From Ancylobacter mangrovi (lineage in GTDB: Bacteria; Pseudomonadota; Alphaproteobacteria; Rhizobiales; Xanthobacteraceae), in assembly GCF_024752355.1 (NCBI RefSeq), contig NZ_JANTHZ010000005.1, positions 186,001 through 250,000 on the forward strand: DNA of 64,000 nt, in the 5' to 3' direction. This document shows, piece after piece, positions 46,821 through 54,975 of the stretch. A program made the position numbers and the translations under genes. Position 1 is the stretch's first letter. Each line of letters starts with the position of its first letter. The notes beneath the pieces were generated by a model that was given only the letters and a program-made list of their open reading frames with translations, did not search any database and had not been told where the DNA came from.

Positions 46821-47807
46821 TCAGTTCGTGCCGACCTTGGCGAGGGCACGGTTCAGCGGACCGAGGTCCCAGAAGTCCTCGACCTTCAGCTCCGACGGGT
46901 TGCCCTGAATCTGGCCGGCGATGGTGTAGAAGTCGAAGTCGTCCTTCGCCGCCGCCTCGCCGCCGCCGTTCGCCGGGAAGGCCCCGTTCTTCGCCAGCTC
47001 GGTGAAGAAGGGCGTGATCTCGGCGACCTGGTCGGCCGGCAGATCGGGGACGAGATTGTACTTCTTGCGCCACTCGGCGACGACCGCCGGGTTCTTGTTC
47101 ACCTCACGCCAGGTGGTGAGGATCGACTCGACGATGACGTCGACTTCCTTCTGGTGGCTCTTGAGGAAGTCCTCGCGGGCGAACAGCACCTCGTCGGAGG
47201 CGTGCACGCCTTCCATCGGCAGCACGATGAACTTGCCCGGCGCCTTCTCCTGCAGGAGGTTGCGGCCGTTGGAGTCGACGATGCTGGCCTTGACGTTGCC
47301 CTGGAGCAGCGCGCCGGTGCGCACCTCGGAACCGGGGATGTAGCTGATCTTCGAATATTCGATGTCGTTGCGCTTGGCCATCAGCTTCATGATGGCCTCG
47401 GTGCCCGAGCCGCGCGAATGCACCGCGACTTCCTGCCCGTCGAGATCCTTCCAGGTCTTGTAGAACTCGGAATTGACGATCGGGTAGAACTGCAGCGTCG
47501 AGAGCTGCAGGAACATGCGCACCGGCACCTTCACCTTCTGGATGAGGGCGTAGGGGCCGCCCACGCCGATATCCGCCTGCCCGCTGACCACGGCCTGGGC
47601 CGCGATGTCCTCGGACTTGAGATAGGTCATCTGGATGTCGACGCCCTTCTCCTTGGCGAGCTCGAAGGCGGCGAGCAGGTGGAGGTTCTCGACACTCGCG
47701 ATGTCGCCATAAGCGACCCGCACGGTGGCCTGCGCCGGCGCGGCGAAGGCGAGCATGGCGCCGCATGCGAGCGCAGCGGCTGATCCTGTAAGGCGTGAGA
47801 TTTTCAT
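46821..47807 (-). CDS. ABC transporter substrate-binding protein (NitT/TauT type)
   Basis: A 328-residue periplasmic protein. The signal peptide (MKISRLTGSAAALACGAMLA, cleavage near AQA) is followed by VRVAYGDIASVENLHLLAAF, AAQAVVSGQADIGVGGPYAL and VAVHSRGSGTEAIMKLMA, a SsuA/NMT1-like fold. The start at 47807 is preceded by AGGAAGG. First gene of an SBP-permease-ATPase-permease-FAH operon, divergent from a GntR regulator. Ligand unknown; the hydrolase hints at an aromatic-derived or oxo acid. Confidence 0.88.
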   Translation of the reverse strand: MKISRLTGSAAALACGAMLAFAAPAQATVRVAYGDIASVENLHLLAAFELAKEKGVDIQMTYLKSEDIAAQAVVSGQADIGVGGPYALIQKVKVPVRMFLQLSTLQFYPIVNSEFYKTWKDLDGQEVAVHSRGSGTEAIMKLMAKRNDIEYSKISYIPGSEVRTGALLQGNVKASIVDSNGRNLLQEKAPGKFIVLPMEGVHASDEVLFAREDFLKSHQKEVDVIVESILTTWREVNKNPAVVAEWRKKYNLVPDLPADQVAEITPFFTELAKNGAFPANGGGEAAAKDDFDFYTIAGQIQGNPSELKVEDFWDLGPLNRALAKVGTN

Positions 47808-47885
47808 GGGGACCTTCCTGAACATTCCGTTCTCCCGTTATTTTCCGCGGTTGATCCACGGTCGCCCCTAACCCCGCGAGGTTAG

Positions 47886-47906
47886 AAACCAATTTCTTTT
47901 TGGTTT
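47886..47906. promoter_or_regulatory. Inverted repeat AAACCAA-N7-TTGGTTT
   Basis: Perfect 7-base arms in the 200-base divergent gap between the importer operon and the GntR gene, 79 bases before the binding-protein start. A related repeat with ACCAA/TTGGT arms occurs at 47973-47992. Together they look like a pair of operators for the adjacent regulator. Confidence 0.6.
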
Positions 47907-47972
47907 ATATTGGCCGCAGCGGCAGGTCAAGACGGATCGCTTGACCTTGCTCAAATTGCGTTCCATAGAGTG

Positions 47973-47992
47973 GACCAATACTGAGTTTGGTC
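47973..47992. promoter_or_regulatory. Inverted repeat GACCAA-N8-TTGGTC
   Basis: Perfect 6-base arms ending 15 bases before the chosen GntR start at 48008. The arms share ACCAA/TTGGT with the upstream repeat. Its position would block the regulator's own promoter or translation initiation region, consistent with autoregulation. Confidence 0.6.
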
Positions 47993-48007
47993 AAACCGAT
48001 TCAACCG

Positions 48008-48715
48008 ATGCTGACGCCGAACGACGCACACCCCGAAAAGACCATTGTGACCCAATTGCGCGCCTATCTGGCCCAGACCGACCTCCCCGAGGATGGCCGG
48101 CTGCCGCCCGAGCGCGAACTTTCGGCGGCGCTCGGCGTGTCGCGCACGGAGCTGCGCAAGGCGCTGGACGTGCTGGAGTCGGAAGGTCAGCTCTGGCGCC
48201 ATGTCGGCAAGGGAACCTTCGTCGGAAGCCGTCCTCTCGACACCTTCGCCGACATCGCCGCGCTCGCGCGCCGCTCCAATCCGGCCGAGGTCATGCGCGC
48301 CCGCCTGGTCATCGAGCCGGAGATCGCCCGCGCCGCCGCCTTCACCGCCACGCCCGCGGCCATTTCCGAGATGCGGCTGTGCCTCGCCCGCTCGCGCCAG
48401 GCCGATACCTGGCGGCAATATGAGGGCTGGGACACGCGCCTGCATCGCACCATCGCCGAGGCGACGCAGAACAGCCTGCTGGTCGGCCTGTTCGACACGC
48501 TGAACGCGGTGCGCCGTGCCGTCACCTGGGGCCGGCTGCGCACCGCCCCGTTGCGTCCGCTGCCGAGCCATCACAGCTTCACCGAGCATGAGATGATCGT
48601 CGATGCCATCGAGCACCGCGACATGGCCGGCGCGGCGACCGCCATGCGCACCCATCTCCAGACGGTGGAGCGCAAGCTGCTCGAAAAGCAGATGCGCGCG
48701 GCCAACGAGGGCTGA
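48008..48715 (+). CDS. GntR-family transcriptional regulator, FCD (FadR) subfamily
   Basis: A 235-residue regulator. The winged helix includes DGRLPPERELSAALGVSRTE and the wing GQLWRHVGKGTFVG; the FCD domain from about residue 85 has the usual RLVIEPEIARAAA, DTRLHRTIAEATQN and HSFTEHEMIVDAIEHRD with its His ligands. ATG 48008 is preferred to the in-frame TTG at 47987, which lies inside an inverted repeat. It is divergent from the FAH/NitT operon and probably controls it. Confidence 0.88.
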   Translation: MLTPNDAHPEKTIVTQLRAYLAQTDLPEDGRLPPERELSAALGVSRTELRKALDVLESEGQLWRHVGKGTFVGSRPLDTFADIAALARRSNPAEVMRARLVIEPEIARAAAFTATPAAISEMRLCLARSRQADTWRQYEGWDTRLHRTIAEATQNSLLVGLFDTLNAVRRAVTWGRLRTAPLRPLPSHHSFTEHEMIVDAIEHRDMAGAATAMRTHLQTVERKLLEKQMRAANEG

Positions 48716-48891
48716 TCCCCCTCCCCGTCCTGCCGTCTCCCCGTCCGGTTTCCCGTCCTTCGGGGCTGCCCGGCCCGCCGGAATCGTCCATGATTGCGAC
48801 AGGTCAAGGAGCCGGCGTGCCGGAGCGGGTCTGTGTCATCGCAACGACGATGCGGCCGGCCTAGGCTGCGTGCGAGACGGAGACCAGCCGC

Positions 48892-49851
48892 ATGGACAGC
48901 ACCACCGGGCACGTGACGCACCGCCACGGCCACTACAAGGAGCTCATCGCCCGCGCCGCGCAGGTCGGGCCGATGACCACGGCGGTCGCCCACCCTTGCG
49001 ATGAATCCTCGCTTCTCGGCGCCGTCGACGCCGCCAAGGCCGGGCTGATCGTGCCGGTATTGGTCGGCCCCTCGGCACGCATCGCCGCCGCCACGAAGAC
49101 CGCCGGGGTCGACCTCGCCGGCATCGAGATCGTGGACACGCCGCACAGCGTCGCCTCCGCCGCGAAGGCGGTCGAGCTGGTGCGACAGGGCCATACCGCC
49201 CTGATGATGAAGGGCAGCCTGCACAGCGACGAGCTGCTGGAGGCCATCACCGCCCACGACACGGGGCTGCGCACCGGCCGGCGCATCAGCCACGTCTTCA
49301 TCATGGACGTGCCGTCCTATCCCGAGCCGCTCTTCGTCACCGACGCGGCGGTGAACATCTTTCCCGACCTCGACGACAAGCACGACATCGTGCAGAACGC
49401 GGTCGACCTGCATGTCGGTCTCGGCCTTGGCCGGCCGCGCGTCGCCGTGCTCTCGGCGGTGGAGACGGTCACCACGCGCATCCCCTCCACCATCGAGGCG
49501 GCGGCGCTGTGCAAGATGGCCGAGCGCGGCCAGATCACCGGCTGCGACATCGACGGCCCGCTCGCCCTCGACAACGCCATCAGCCCCGAAGCCGCCCGCA
49601 TCAAAGGCATCGTCTCGCCGGTGGCCGGACGGGCGCAGATCCTGGTGGTGCCGGACCTCGAGGCCGGCAACATGCTGGCCAAGAATCTCAGCTTCATGGC
49701 CGGCGCGGACGCGGCCGGCATCGTGCTCGGCGCGCGGGTGCCGGTGATCCTCACCAGCCGCGCCGACACGCTGAAGACCCGCCTCGCCTCCTGCGCGGTC
49801 GCGGTGCTCTACGCGCAGGCCCGGCTGCGTGAACCCAGGCTTGGAGGTTAG
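48892..49851 (+). CDS. Phosphate acetyl/butyryltransferase family enzyme
   Basis: A 319-residue enzyme of the Pta/Ptb family, forming acyl phosphate from acyl-CoA. Typical blocks are GPMTTAVAHPCDESSLLGAV, ALMMKGSLHSDELLEA, GRRISHVFIMDVPSYPEPLF, TDAAVNIFPDLDDKHDIVQN and the C-terminal GNMLAKNLSFMAGADAAGIV. It lacks the DRTGG regulatory domain of long Pta. It is followed two bases later by acetate kinase, so acetyl phosphate is the probable product. The MaoC-hydratase domain found fused in some homologues is absent. Confidence 0.88.
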   Translation: MDSTTGHVTHRHGHYKELIARAAQVGPMTTAVAHPCDESSLLGAVDAAKAGLIVPVLVGPSARIAAATKTAGVDLAGIEIVDTPHSVASAAKAVELVRQGHTALMMKGSLHSDELLEAITAHDTGLRTGRRISHVFIMDVPSYPEPLFVTDAAVNIFPDLDDKHDIVQNAVDLHVGLGLGRPRVAVLSAVETVTTRIPSTIEAAALCKMAERGQITGCDIDGPLALDNAISPEAARIKGIVSPVAGRAQILVVPDLEAGNMLAKNLSFMAGADAAGIVLGARVPVILTSRADTLKTRLASCAVAVLYAQARLREPRLGG

Positions 49852-49853
49852 CG

Positions 49854-51038
49854 GTGACGGATACGCTTTTCGTCGTCAATGCGGGCTCGTCGAGCATCAA
49901 GTTCAAGCTCTTCGGCGTCGCGGGCGACGATCTCACGCTCATGATCGGCGGCGCGCTCGACGGCATCGGCACGCGCCCGCGCCTCAAGGCCACGGGCGGG
50001 GATGGCGAGGTATTGGTCGAGCGCAGCTTCGAGCCGGGCGAGATCGCCCACGCCTCGGACGCGCAGCACGCCATCGCCGACTGGCTCGCCCCGCTGCTCG
50101 CCGAGCACCGGCTGATCGGCGTCGGCCATCGGGTGGTGCATGGTGGGCCGCACTACAACCATCCCGTCCTGGTTGACGACGAGGTCATCCGCACGCTGGA
50201 GAGCTTCATCCCGCTGGCCCCGCTCCACCAGCTCACCAATCTCGACCCGATCCGCGTGATCCGCCAGCGCCGGCCGGACCTGCCGCAGGTCGCCTGCTTC
50301 GACACCGCCTTCCACCGCGACCACCCCGAGATCGCCGATCACTTCGCCCTGCCCCGCGCACTCTATGAGGACGGGGTGCGGCGCTACGGCTTCCACGGGC
50401 TTTCCTACGAATACGTCTCCTCGCGGCTGCAGGAGCTGGCGCCGGACATCGCGAAGGGCCGCGTGGTCATCGGCCATCTCGGTTCGGGTGCCTCCGCCTG
50501 CGCGCTGCTCGAGGGGCGCAGCATGGACTGCACCATGAGCTTCACCGCGCTCGACGGCCTGCCCATGGGCACGCGCTGCGGTGCGCTCGACGCCGGCGTC
50601 GTGCTCCACCTCATCGAGCAGAAGGGCATGAGCTCGGCCGAGGTCGGCCATATGCTCTATCACGACAGCGGCCTGAAGGGCCTATCCGGCATCAGCGGCG
50701 ACATGCGCGAGTTGCTGGCGAGTCCGAAGCCCGAAGCGGCGCTCGCGGTCGACTATTTCGCGCTGCACGTCGCCCAGGCCGTCGCCCGGCACGCCGTCAC
50801 GCTCGGTGGGATCGACGCGCTGGTGTTCACCGCCGGCATCGGCGAGCACGCGCCACAGATCCGCGCCCGGATCTGCGCCCGCCTCGCCTTCCTCGGCATC
50901 GCGCTCGACGAGGCGCGCAATGCCGCGAACGAGGTCCGGCTCGATAGTGGCGGCGCGGTGCGCGTGCTGGCGGTGCCGACCGATGAGGAGCTGATGATCG
51001 CCCGCCACACGCTGCGCCTGCTCGGCGCGCCGCACTGA
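49854..51038 (+). CDS. ackA: Acetate kinase
   Basis: A 394-residue ASKHA-fold kinase interconverting acetyl phosphate and acetate with ATP/ADP. It has the N-terminal VNAGSSSIKFKLFG, the catalytic Asp region ACFDTAFHRDHPEIADHFAL, the second signature VIGHLGSGASACAL and the C-terminal FTAGIGEHAPQIRARI. It begins with GTG after GGAGG, two bases beyond the phosphotransacylase stop. The pair links acetyl-CoA to substrate-level ATP or acetyl phosphate. Confidence 0.96.
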   Translation: MTDTLFVVNAGSSSIKFKLFGVAGDDLTLMIGGALDGIGTRPRLKATGGDGEVLVERSFEPGEIAHASDAQHAIADWLAPLLAEHRLIGVGHRVVHGGPHYNHPVLVDDEVIRTLESFIPLAPLHQLTNLDPIRVIRQRRPDLPQVACFDTAFHRDHPEIADHFALPRALYEDGVRRYGFHGLSYEYVSSRLQELAPDIAKGRVVIGHLGSGASACALLEGRSMDCTMSFTALDGLPMGTRCGALDAGVVLHLIEQKGMSSAEVGHMLYHDSGLKGLSGISGDMRELLASPKPEAALAVDYFALHVAQAVARHAVTLGGIDALVFTAGIGEHAPQIRARICARLAFLGIALDEARNAANEVRLDSGGAVRVLAVPTDEELMIARHTLRLLGAPH

Positions 51039-51079
51039 TGGCCCCCGGCGGGCGGGTCCCGCGGGCGCGGCAGGCTTCG

Positions 51080-51763
51080 TCAGAAGGTCACGGGCTTATA
51101 GGTCGAATCGAACGCGCCATAGGCGCGCTGGATCGCCTCCCGGCGCGCCACCGGCTGGCGCCGCAGCGCATGGCGCCACCACAGCGGGTAGCGGTCATTC
51201 GCCTCGTACATCTCGAACAGCAGCGAGACCTCGGAGAAGAAGCGCCGCTTCTGGTCCTCGGTCGCGACGTCCCACATGTCCATGTCGAGGTTCACCCGCC
51301 CGACGAGCGGGACGAACTCGCGCGGCGCGGCGATGGACGACATGTCGAGCGCCCCGACCGTGACCTCGGCCGGCGCACCCGCCAGATAGGACTGGCGGGC
51401 GAGATCGAGCCATGCCCAGCCATTCACCGGGTCGATCCGCAACCTGTCCGCCACGTCCGGCAGCAGCGTGGTGGCGGGCGCACCGAGAAGCTGGCTGGCG
51501 ACCTGATAGTCCTTGCGCGCCACCTCGCGCACGCCCGGGGTCTCGCGCCAGGGCGCGATCCGGTCGCGCAGCGAGGTCACGGGGGTAACGTAGTCGCGCT
51601 TCCAGTAGGCGCCGGAGGTCTCGCGGCCGAGCGCCCGGTCGAGCCGGTCGAAGCGCAGGAACTGGACCGCGTGATAGGCCGTGAAGCCGGCGACGGCGAC
51701 GAGCAGCACCGACCACGCGGTGCTCGCGAGCCGCGGGGCCGCCCACGGCGCCGGCGCGCTCAT
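51080..51763 (-). CDS. Membrane-anchored protein of unknown function, linked to the BY-kinase gene
   Basis: I do not recognise this 227-residue protein. One N-terminal membrane helix is evident (about residues 14-35, STAWSVLLVAVAGFTAYHAV), followed by a probably periplasmic helical domain. The stretch DPVNGWAWLDLARQSYLAGA resembles a TPR-like helix pair, and the C-terminus is rich in Trp, Arg and Tyr. Its ATG overlaps the stop of the ExoP-like gene (ATGA), so it is co-translated with the co-polymerase and may assist polysaccharide assembly. Convergent with ackA. Confidence 0.7.
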   Translation of the reverse strand: MSAPAPWAAPRLASTAWSVLLVAVAGFTAYHAVQFLRFDRLDRALGRETSGAYWKRDYVTPVTSLRDRIAPWRETPGVREVARKDYQVASQLLGAPATTLLPDVADRLRIDPVNGWAWLDLARQSYLAGAPAEVTVGALDMSSIAAPREFVPLVGRVNLDMDMWDVATEDQKRRFFSEVSLLFEMYEANDRYPLWWRHALRRQPVARREAIQRAYGAFDSTYKPVTF

Positions 51764-53979
51764 CCGACGTAGTACTTCTTGTAGTAGGCGGAGGAATAGT
51801 AGGAATAGCGCCCGTAACGCGGGGTGCGGCGCAGGTCCACCATGTTGAGCGCGATGCCGCACACCTTGCGGTCGCCCGGCAGGCGCTCTATCGCGTGGCG
51901 CACGAACTCGCGCGCCGTCGCGTTCCAGCGCACCACGAACAGCACCTTGTCGACCAGCGGCGCCAGCACCGAGGCGTCGATCACCGGGCCGATCGGCGGC
52001 ACGTCGAGCACCACGAAGTCGAAGGTCTCGCGAAGCTGCTCGATGAGATGCTGCATGCGCGCCGAGCCGAGAAGGTCCGGCGGGTTCTGCGTCTTGGCGC
52101 CGGAACCGAGCACGTAAACGCCCGATGCCTTGTCACGATACAGAATGCCGTCGGTCGACGCGCTCTGCGCCAGCAGCTCGACCAACCCCGGCCGGTCGGT
52201 CAGGCCGAACTGCTGCGTCACCGAGGGGCGGCGCAGGTCGCAGTCGATCAGCAGCACGCGCTTGCCCGACGTCGCGGCCGAGACGGCGAGCGAGATGGCG
52301 AGCATGGACTTGCCCTCGCCCGGTGCCGCCGAGGTGACCTCGACGATGCGCGGCGGCTCGTCGACATTGGACATCTGGATGCCGGCGCGCAGGCTTCGTA
52401 TCGACTCGCTGAACCGCGACAGCGGTTTGTTGACGAGGTAGTTGACCGCCGGCACGCCTTCGGTGTTGCCCTCGCTCGTGTCGACCCATTCGATGGTCGA
52501 GAGCACCGCCAGCCCGGTCTGCTCCTCGACCTGCCGCGGGCTATTGAAGCCGGCGTTGAGCATGTCCAGCAGGGCGGCGACGCCGACCCCGAAGACGAGA
52601 CCCAGCGCCGCGCCCATGGCGAGGAAGATCGAGGTGCGCGGGAAGGACGGCGTGCCGCTCGGCAGCGCCGGGGTGATGATGCGCGCGTCCTGGATGTTCA
52701 CCTGCGACTGCTCGGAGGTGAGCTTGGCCTGGTTCAGGAACGTCTCGTAGAGCGTGCGGTTGGCCGCCGCGTCGCGCTCGAGCTCACGCAGGTGCACGGT
52801 GAGGGTCGATTCCTGGCCGGACTGGCCCGACGCCGCGGCGACGTTGGCCTTCATCGCGTCGGCGCGGCTCTGCGCCACCTCATAGTCGTTCTTCAGGTTG
52901 GCAACGATACGCTGCACCTCGGCATCGATCTGACGCTCGATCTCGCGGCGCTCGGCGCGCACGTTCACCACCAGCGGGTGGCGGGCGCCATAGCGCGTCA
53001 CCAGATCGGCCTCGCGCGACGAGACTTCGGCGAGCCGGCTTCGCAGATCGCCGATCACCGCCGAATGGATCACGTCCGGCAGCGCCTCGACATTGCCGCC
53101 GGACTTGATGATCTGCTCCGCCTGCTCGTATTTCGCGCGCTTGGCGGCGGCCTCGGTCTGGATCTTCACCAGCTCGGCGTTCACCTCGGAGAGCTGCTGC
53201 TGGTTCAGCGTCGTCTCGCCGCCGACATCGAACAGCTTGTTGTCGTTGCGGAACTGGGTGACGGCCTCTTCGGATTTCCGCAGCGAGTCGCGCAGCGACT
53301 GCAGGCGGTCCGTCAGCCAGGTCGAGGCACGGCGGGCGGCGTCGTACCGGTTCTCGAGCTGGTCGACGATGAACGCGTCGGCGACGGCATTGGCGAGCCG
53401 CGCGGCGCGGTTCGGATCGACCGAGGTGACCGACACCTGCAGGATCGCGGTCCGCGTGATCCGCGACACGGAAAGAGCGGCGCCGAGCTTGTGGATGCTG
53501 GCCCGCACGTCCGGCGGGATGTTCACGCCGTCGGCGTTCTGCGTCTGGTCGGACGCGCCGTCACGGCTGGAGAAGATCGACTTGATGGAGGCGAACACCG
53601 CCCCGATGAAGGAGGGTGACTGCGCGGCGTCGCCGAATTCGGGATCGTGGACCAGATCCTCCTTCTCGACCACGCGGCGCAGGAAGTTGACCGAGCTGAT
53701 GATCGAGGTCTGGTTGTCGAAACCGGTCGGGTCCAGCACGCCGTCGAGGCCCGAGAGCTCGCCGCCCAGGTTCTGGCGCGAATTGGGATCGAGCAGGATC
53801 TGCGCCGTGCTGGTGTAGCGCGGCGTCAGCGTCATCATGATCACGATCGTCAGCGCAACGATCGACAGCGCGACCGCGAGGATCAGCCGCCAGCGGCGCG
53901 CCAGGAAATCGACGACAACATGAAGATCTACCTGGCCTTCTTCCTCGGCCTTCTGTCCGGTCGCAATCTGCCCGTGCAT
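51760..53979 (-). CDS. Polysaccharide co-polymerase / bacterial tyrosine kinase (Wzc/ExoP type)
   Basis: A 739-residue inner-membrane protein. TM1 is at about 31-50, a Wzz-type periplasmic domain with coiled coils lies at about 200-400 (QQQLSEVNAELVKIQ), a GNVR-like region precedes TM2 at about 450-472, and a cytosolic BY-kinase follows. Walker A is SAAPGEGKS at 550-558, Walker A' LLIDCDLRRPS at 576-586, and Walker B FVVLDVPP near 655. The last 18 residues hold eight tyrosines, the usual autophosphorylation cluster. It controls chain length and export, and is divergent from the export lipoprotein gene across 283 bases. Confidence 0.94.
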   Translation of the reverse strand: MHGQIATGQKAEEEGQVDLHVVVDFLARRWRLILAVALSIVALTIVIMMTLTPRYTSTAQILLDPNSRQNLGGELSGLDGVLDPTGFDNQTSIISSVNFLRRVVEKEDLVHDPEFGDAAQSPSFIGAVFASIKSIFSSRDGASDQTQNADGVNIPPDVRASIHKLGAALSVSRITRTAILQVSVTSVDPNRAARLANAVADAFIVDQLENRYDAARRASTWLTDRLQSLRDSLRKSEEAVTQFRNDNKLFDVGGETTLNQQQLSEVNAELVKIQTEAAAKRAKYEQAEQIIKSGGNVEALPDVIHSAVIGDLRSRLAEVSSREADLVTRYGARHPLVVNVRAERREIERQIDAEVQRIVANLKNDYEVAQSRADAMKANVAAASGQSGQESTLTVHLRELERDAAANRTLYETFLNQAKLTSEQSQVNIQDARIITPALPSGTPSFPRTSIFLAMGAALGLVFGVGVAALLDMLNAGFNSPRQVEEQTGLAVLSTIEWVDTSEGNTEGVPAVNYLVNKPLSRFSESIRSLRAGIQMSNVDEPPRIVEVTSAAPGEGKSMLAISLAVSAATSGKRVLLIDCDLRRPSVTQQFGLTDRPGLVELLAQSASTDGILYRDKASGVYVLGSGAKTQNPPDLLGSARMQHLIEQLRETFDFVVLDVPPIGPVIDASVLAPLVDKVLFVVRWNATAREFVRHAIERLPGDRKVCGIALNMVDLRRTPRYGRYSYYSSAYYKKYYVG

Positions 53980-54262
53980 CTCAAACTCGTTTCAAGAACC
54001 TACCCCGAGCCGGCACGTGAAAGCGGCGGGGCCGCCGTCGCTTGCGGAATTGCCAGCCGACTCGAGCGACGGCACGGATAGAACACATTATAGCTAGTCG
54101 CCCCCGGATTCATAGAGACGAACAGCGCCGGCAATGCTATGAAAAATGGCATGCTGAAGATTAATTCGAACCCTCCTCCTGTTGCCTCTCAAGCAGATTT
54201 TGAAGAAGCATAAGTTAGGTCGGGCTGCAGGAGCGTCATGCTGCAGGTGTCGTGGTAGAAAG

Positions 54263-54877
54263 ATGCGTATCGGGAACATTGTCGTGCAACTGAATTTTCG
54301 CGAACTCCGTTCAATCCTCCGGCAGATCACGCTGCTGCTCCCCGCTCTTGTCTTTCTGGCAGCTTGTTCGGCCGTGCCGAGCGCGCCGCCGCCGGCCGCG
54401 AATGCCGCCAACCCCGTGGCCGAATACACCCTCGGCACGGGCGACCAGATTCGACTGACCGTCTTCAACGAACCGACACTTTCCGGCGAGTTCGAAATCG
54501 ATGCCTCCGGCACGATCTCGATCCCGCTGATCGGCAATGTGCAGGCTTCCGGCAAGACGCCGCGCGAGCTCGAGCAGGCGATCACCACCAAGCTCGCCTC
54601 CGGCTACATGCGCGACCCGCGGGTCAATGTCGAAGTGCTGAAGTATCGCCCCTTCTACATCATCGGCGAGGTCGGCAAGCCGGGCGAATACCCCTATCGC
54701 AACGGCATGAACCTGATGAGCGCGGTCGCCGTGGCCGGCGGCTTCACCTATCGCGCCAACGACCAGACCGTGTTCATCCGCCGCGCCGGCCAGAGCCAGG
54801 AATATTCCTATCCCGCGACCACGACCACGATGGTCTATCCCGGCGACATCGTGCGCGTGGGCGAGCGGCTGTTCTGA
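54263..54877 (+). CDS. Polysaccharide export lipoprotein (Wza/OtnA type)
   Basis: A 204-residue outer-membrane lipoprotein precursor. The N-terminus has a hydrophobic stretch ending LVFLAACSA, a lipobox with the Cys at about residue 34. The export domain GTGDQIRLTVFNEPTLSGEF and a SLBB domain with YIIGEVGKPGEYPYRNGMNL and DIVRVGERLF follow. It is short compared with Wza (about 380) and ends after one SLBB domain. ATG 54263 is preferred; an in-frame ATG at 54182 would add a basic extension before the signal. The upstream gap is AT-richer and probably holds both divergent promoters. Confidence 0.9.
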   Translation: MRIGNIVVQLNFRELRSILRQITLLLPALVFLAACSAVPSAPPPAANAANPVAEYTLGTGDQIRLTVFNEPTLSGEFEIDASGTISIPLIGNVQASGKTPRELEQAITTKLASGYMRDPRVNVEVLKYRPFYIIGEVGKPGEYPYRNGMNLMSAVAVAGGFTYRANDQTVFIRRAGQSQEYSYPATTTTMVYPGDIVRVGERLF

Positions 54878-54911
54878 GGATAGCGGCGGCCAGCGGGTCA
54901 TGAGGCGCGCT

Positions 54912-54937
54912 GCCGCCGGCCGTTCCGGCGGAGCTTT
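54912..54937 (+). terminator. Possible terminator after the export lipoprotein gene
   Basis: CCGCCGG (54913-54919) and CCGGCGG (54925-54931) form a 7-base stem with a 5-base loop, followed by AGCTTTCCC. It lies in the convergent gap with the polymerase gene. The T-run is only three bases. Confidence 0.4.
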
Positions 54938-54975
54938 CCCGGGCTAACCCTCGCCGGGCAGCGTTCCTTGCCGGT

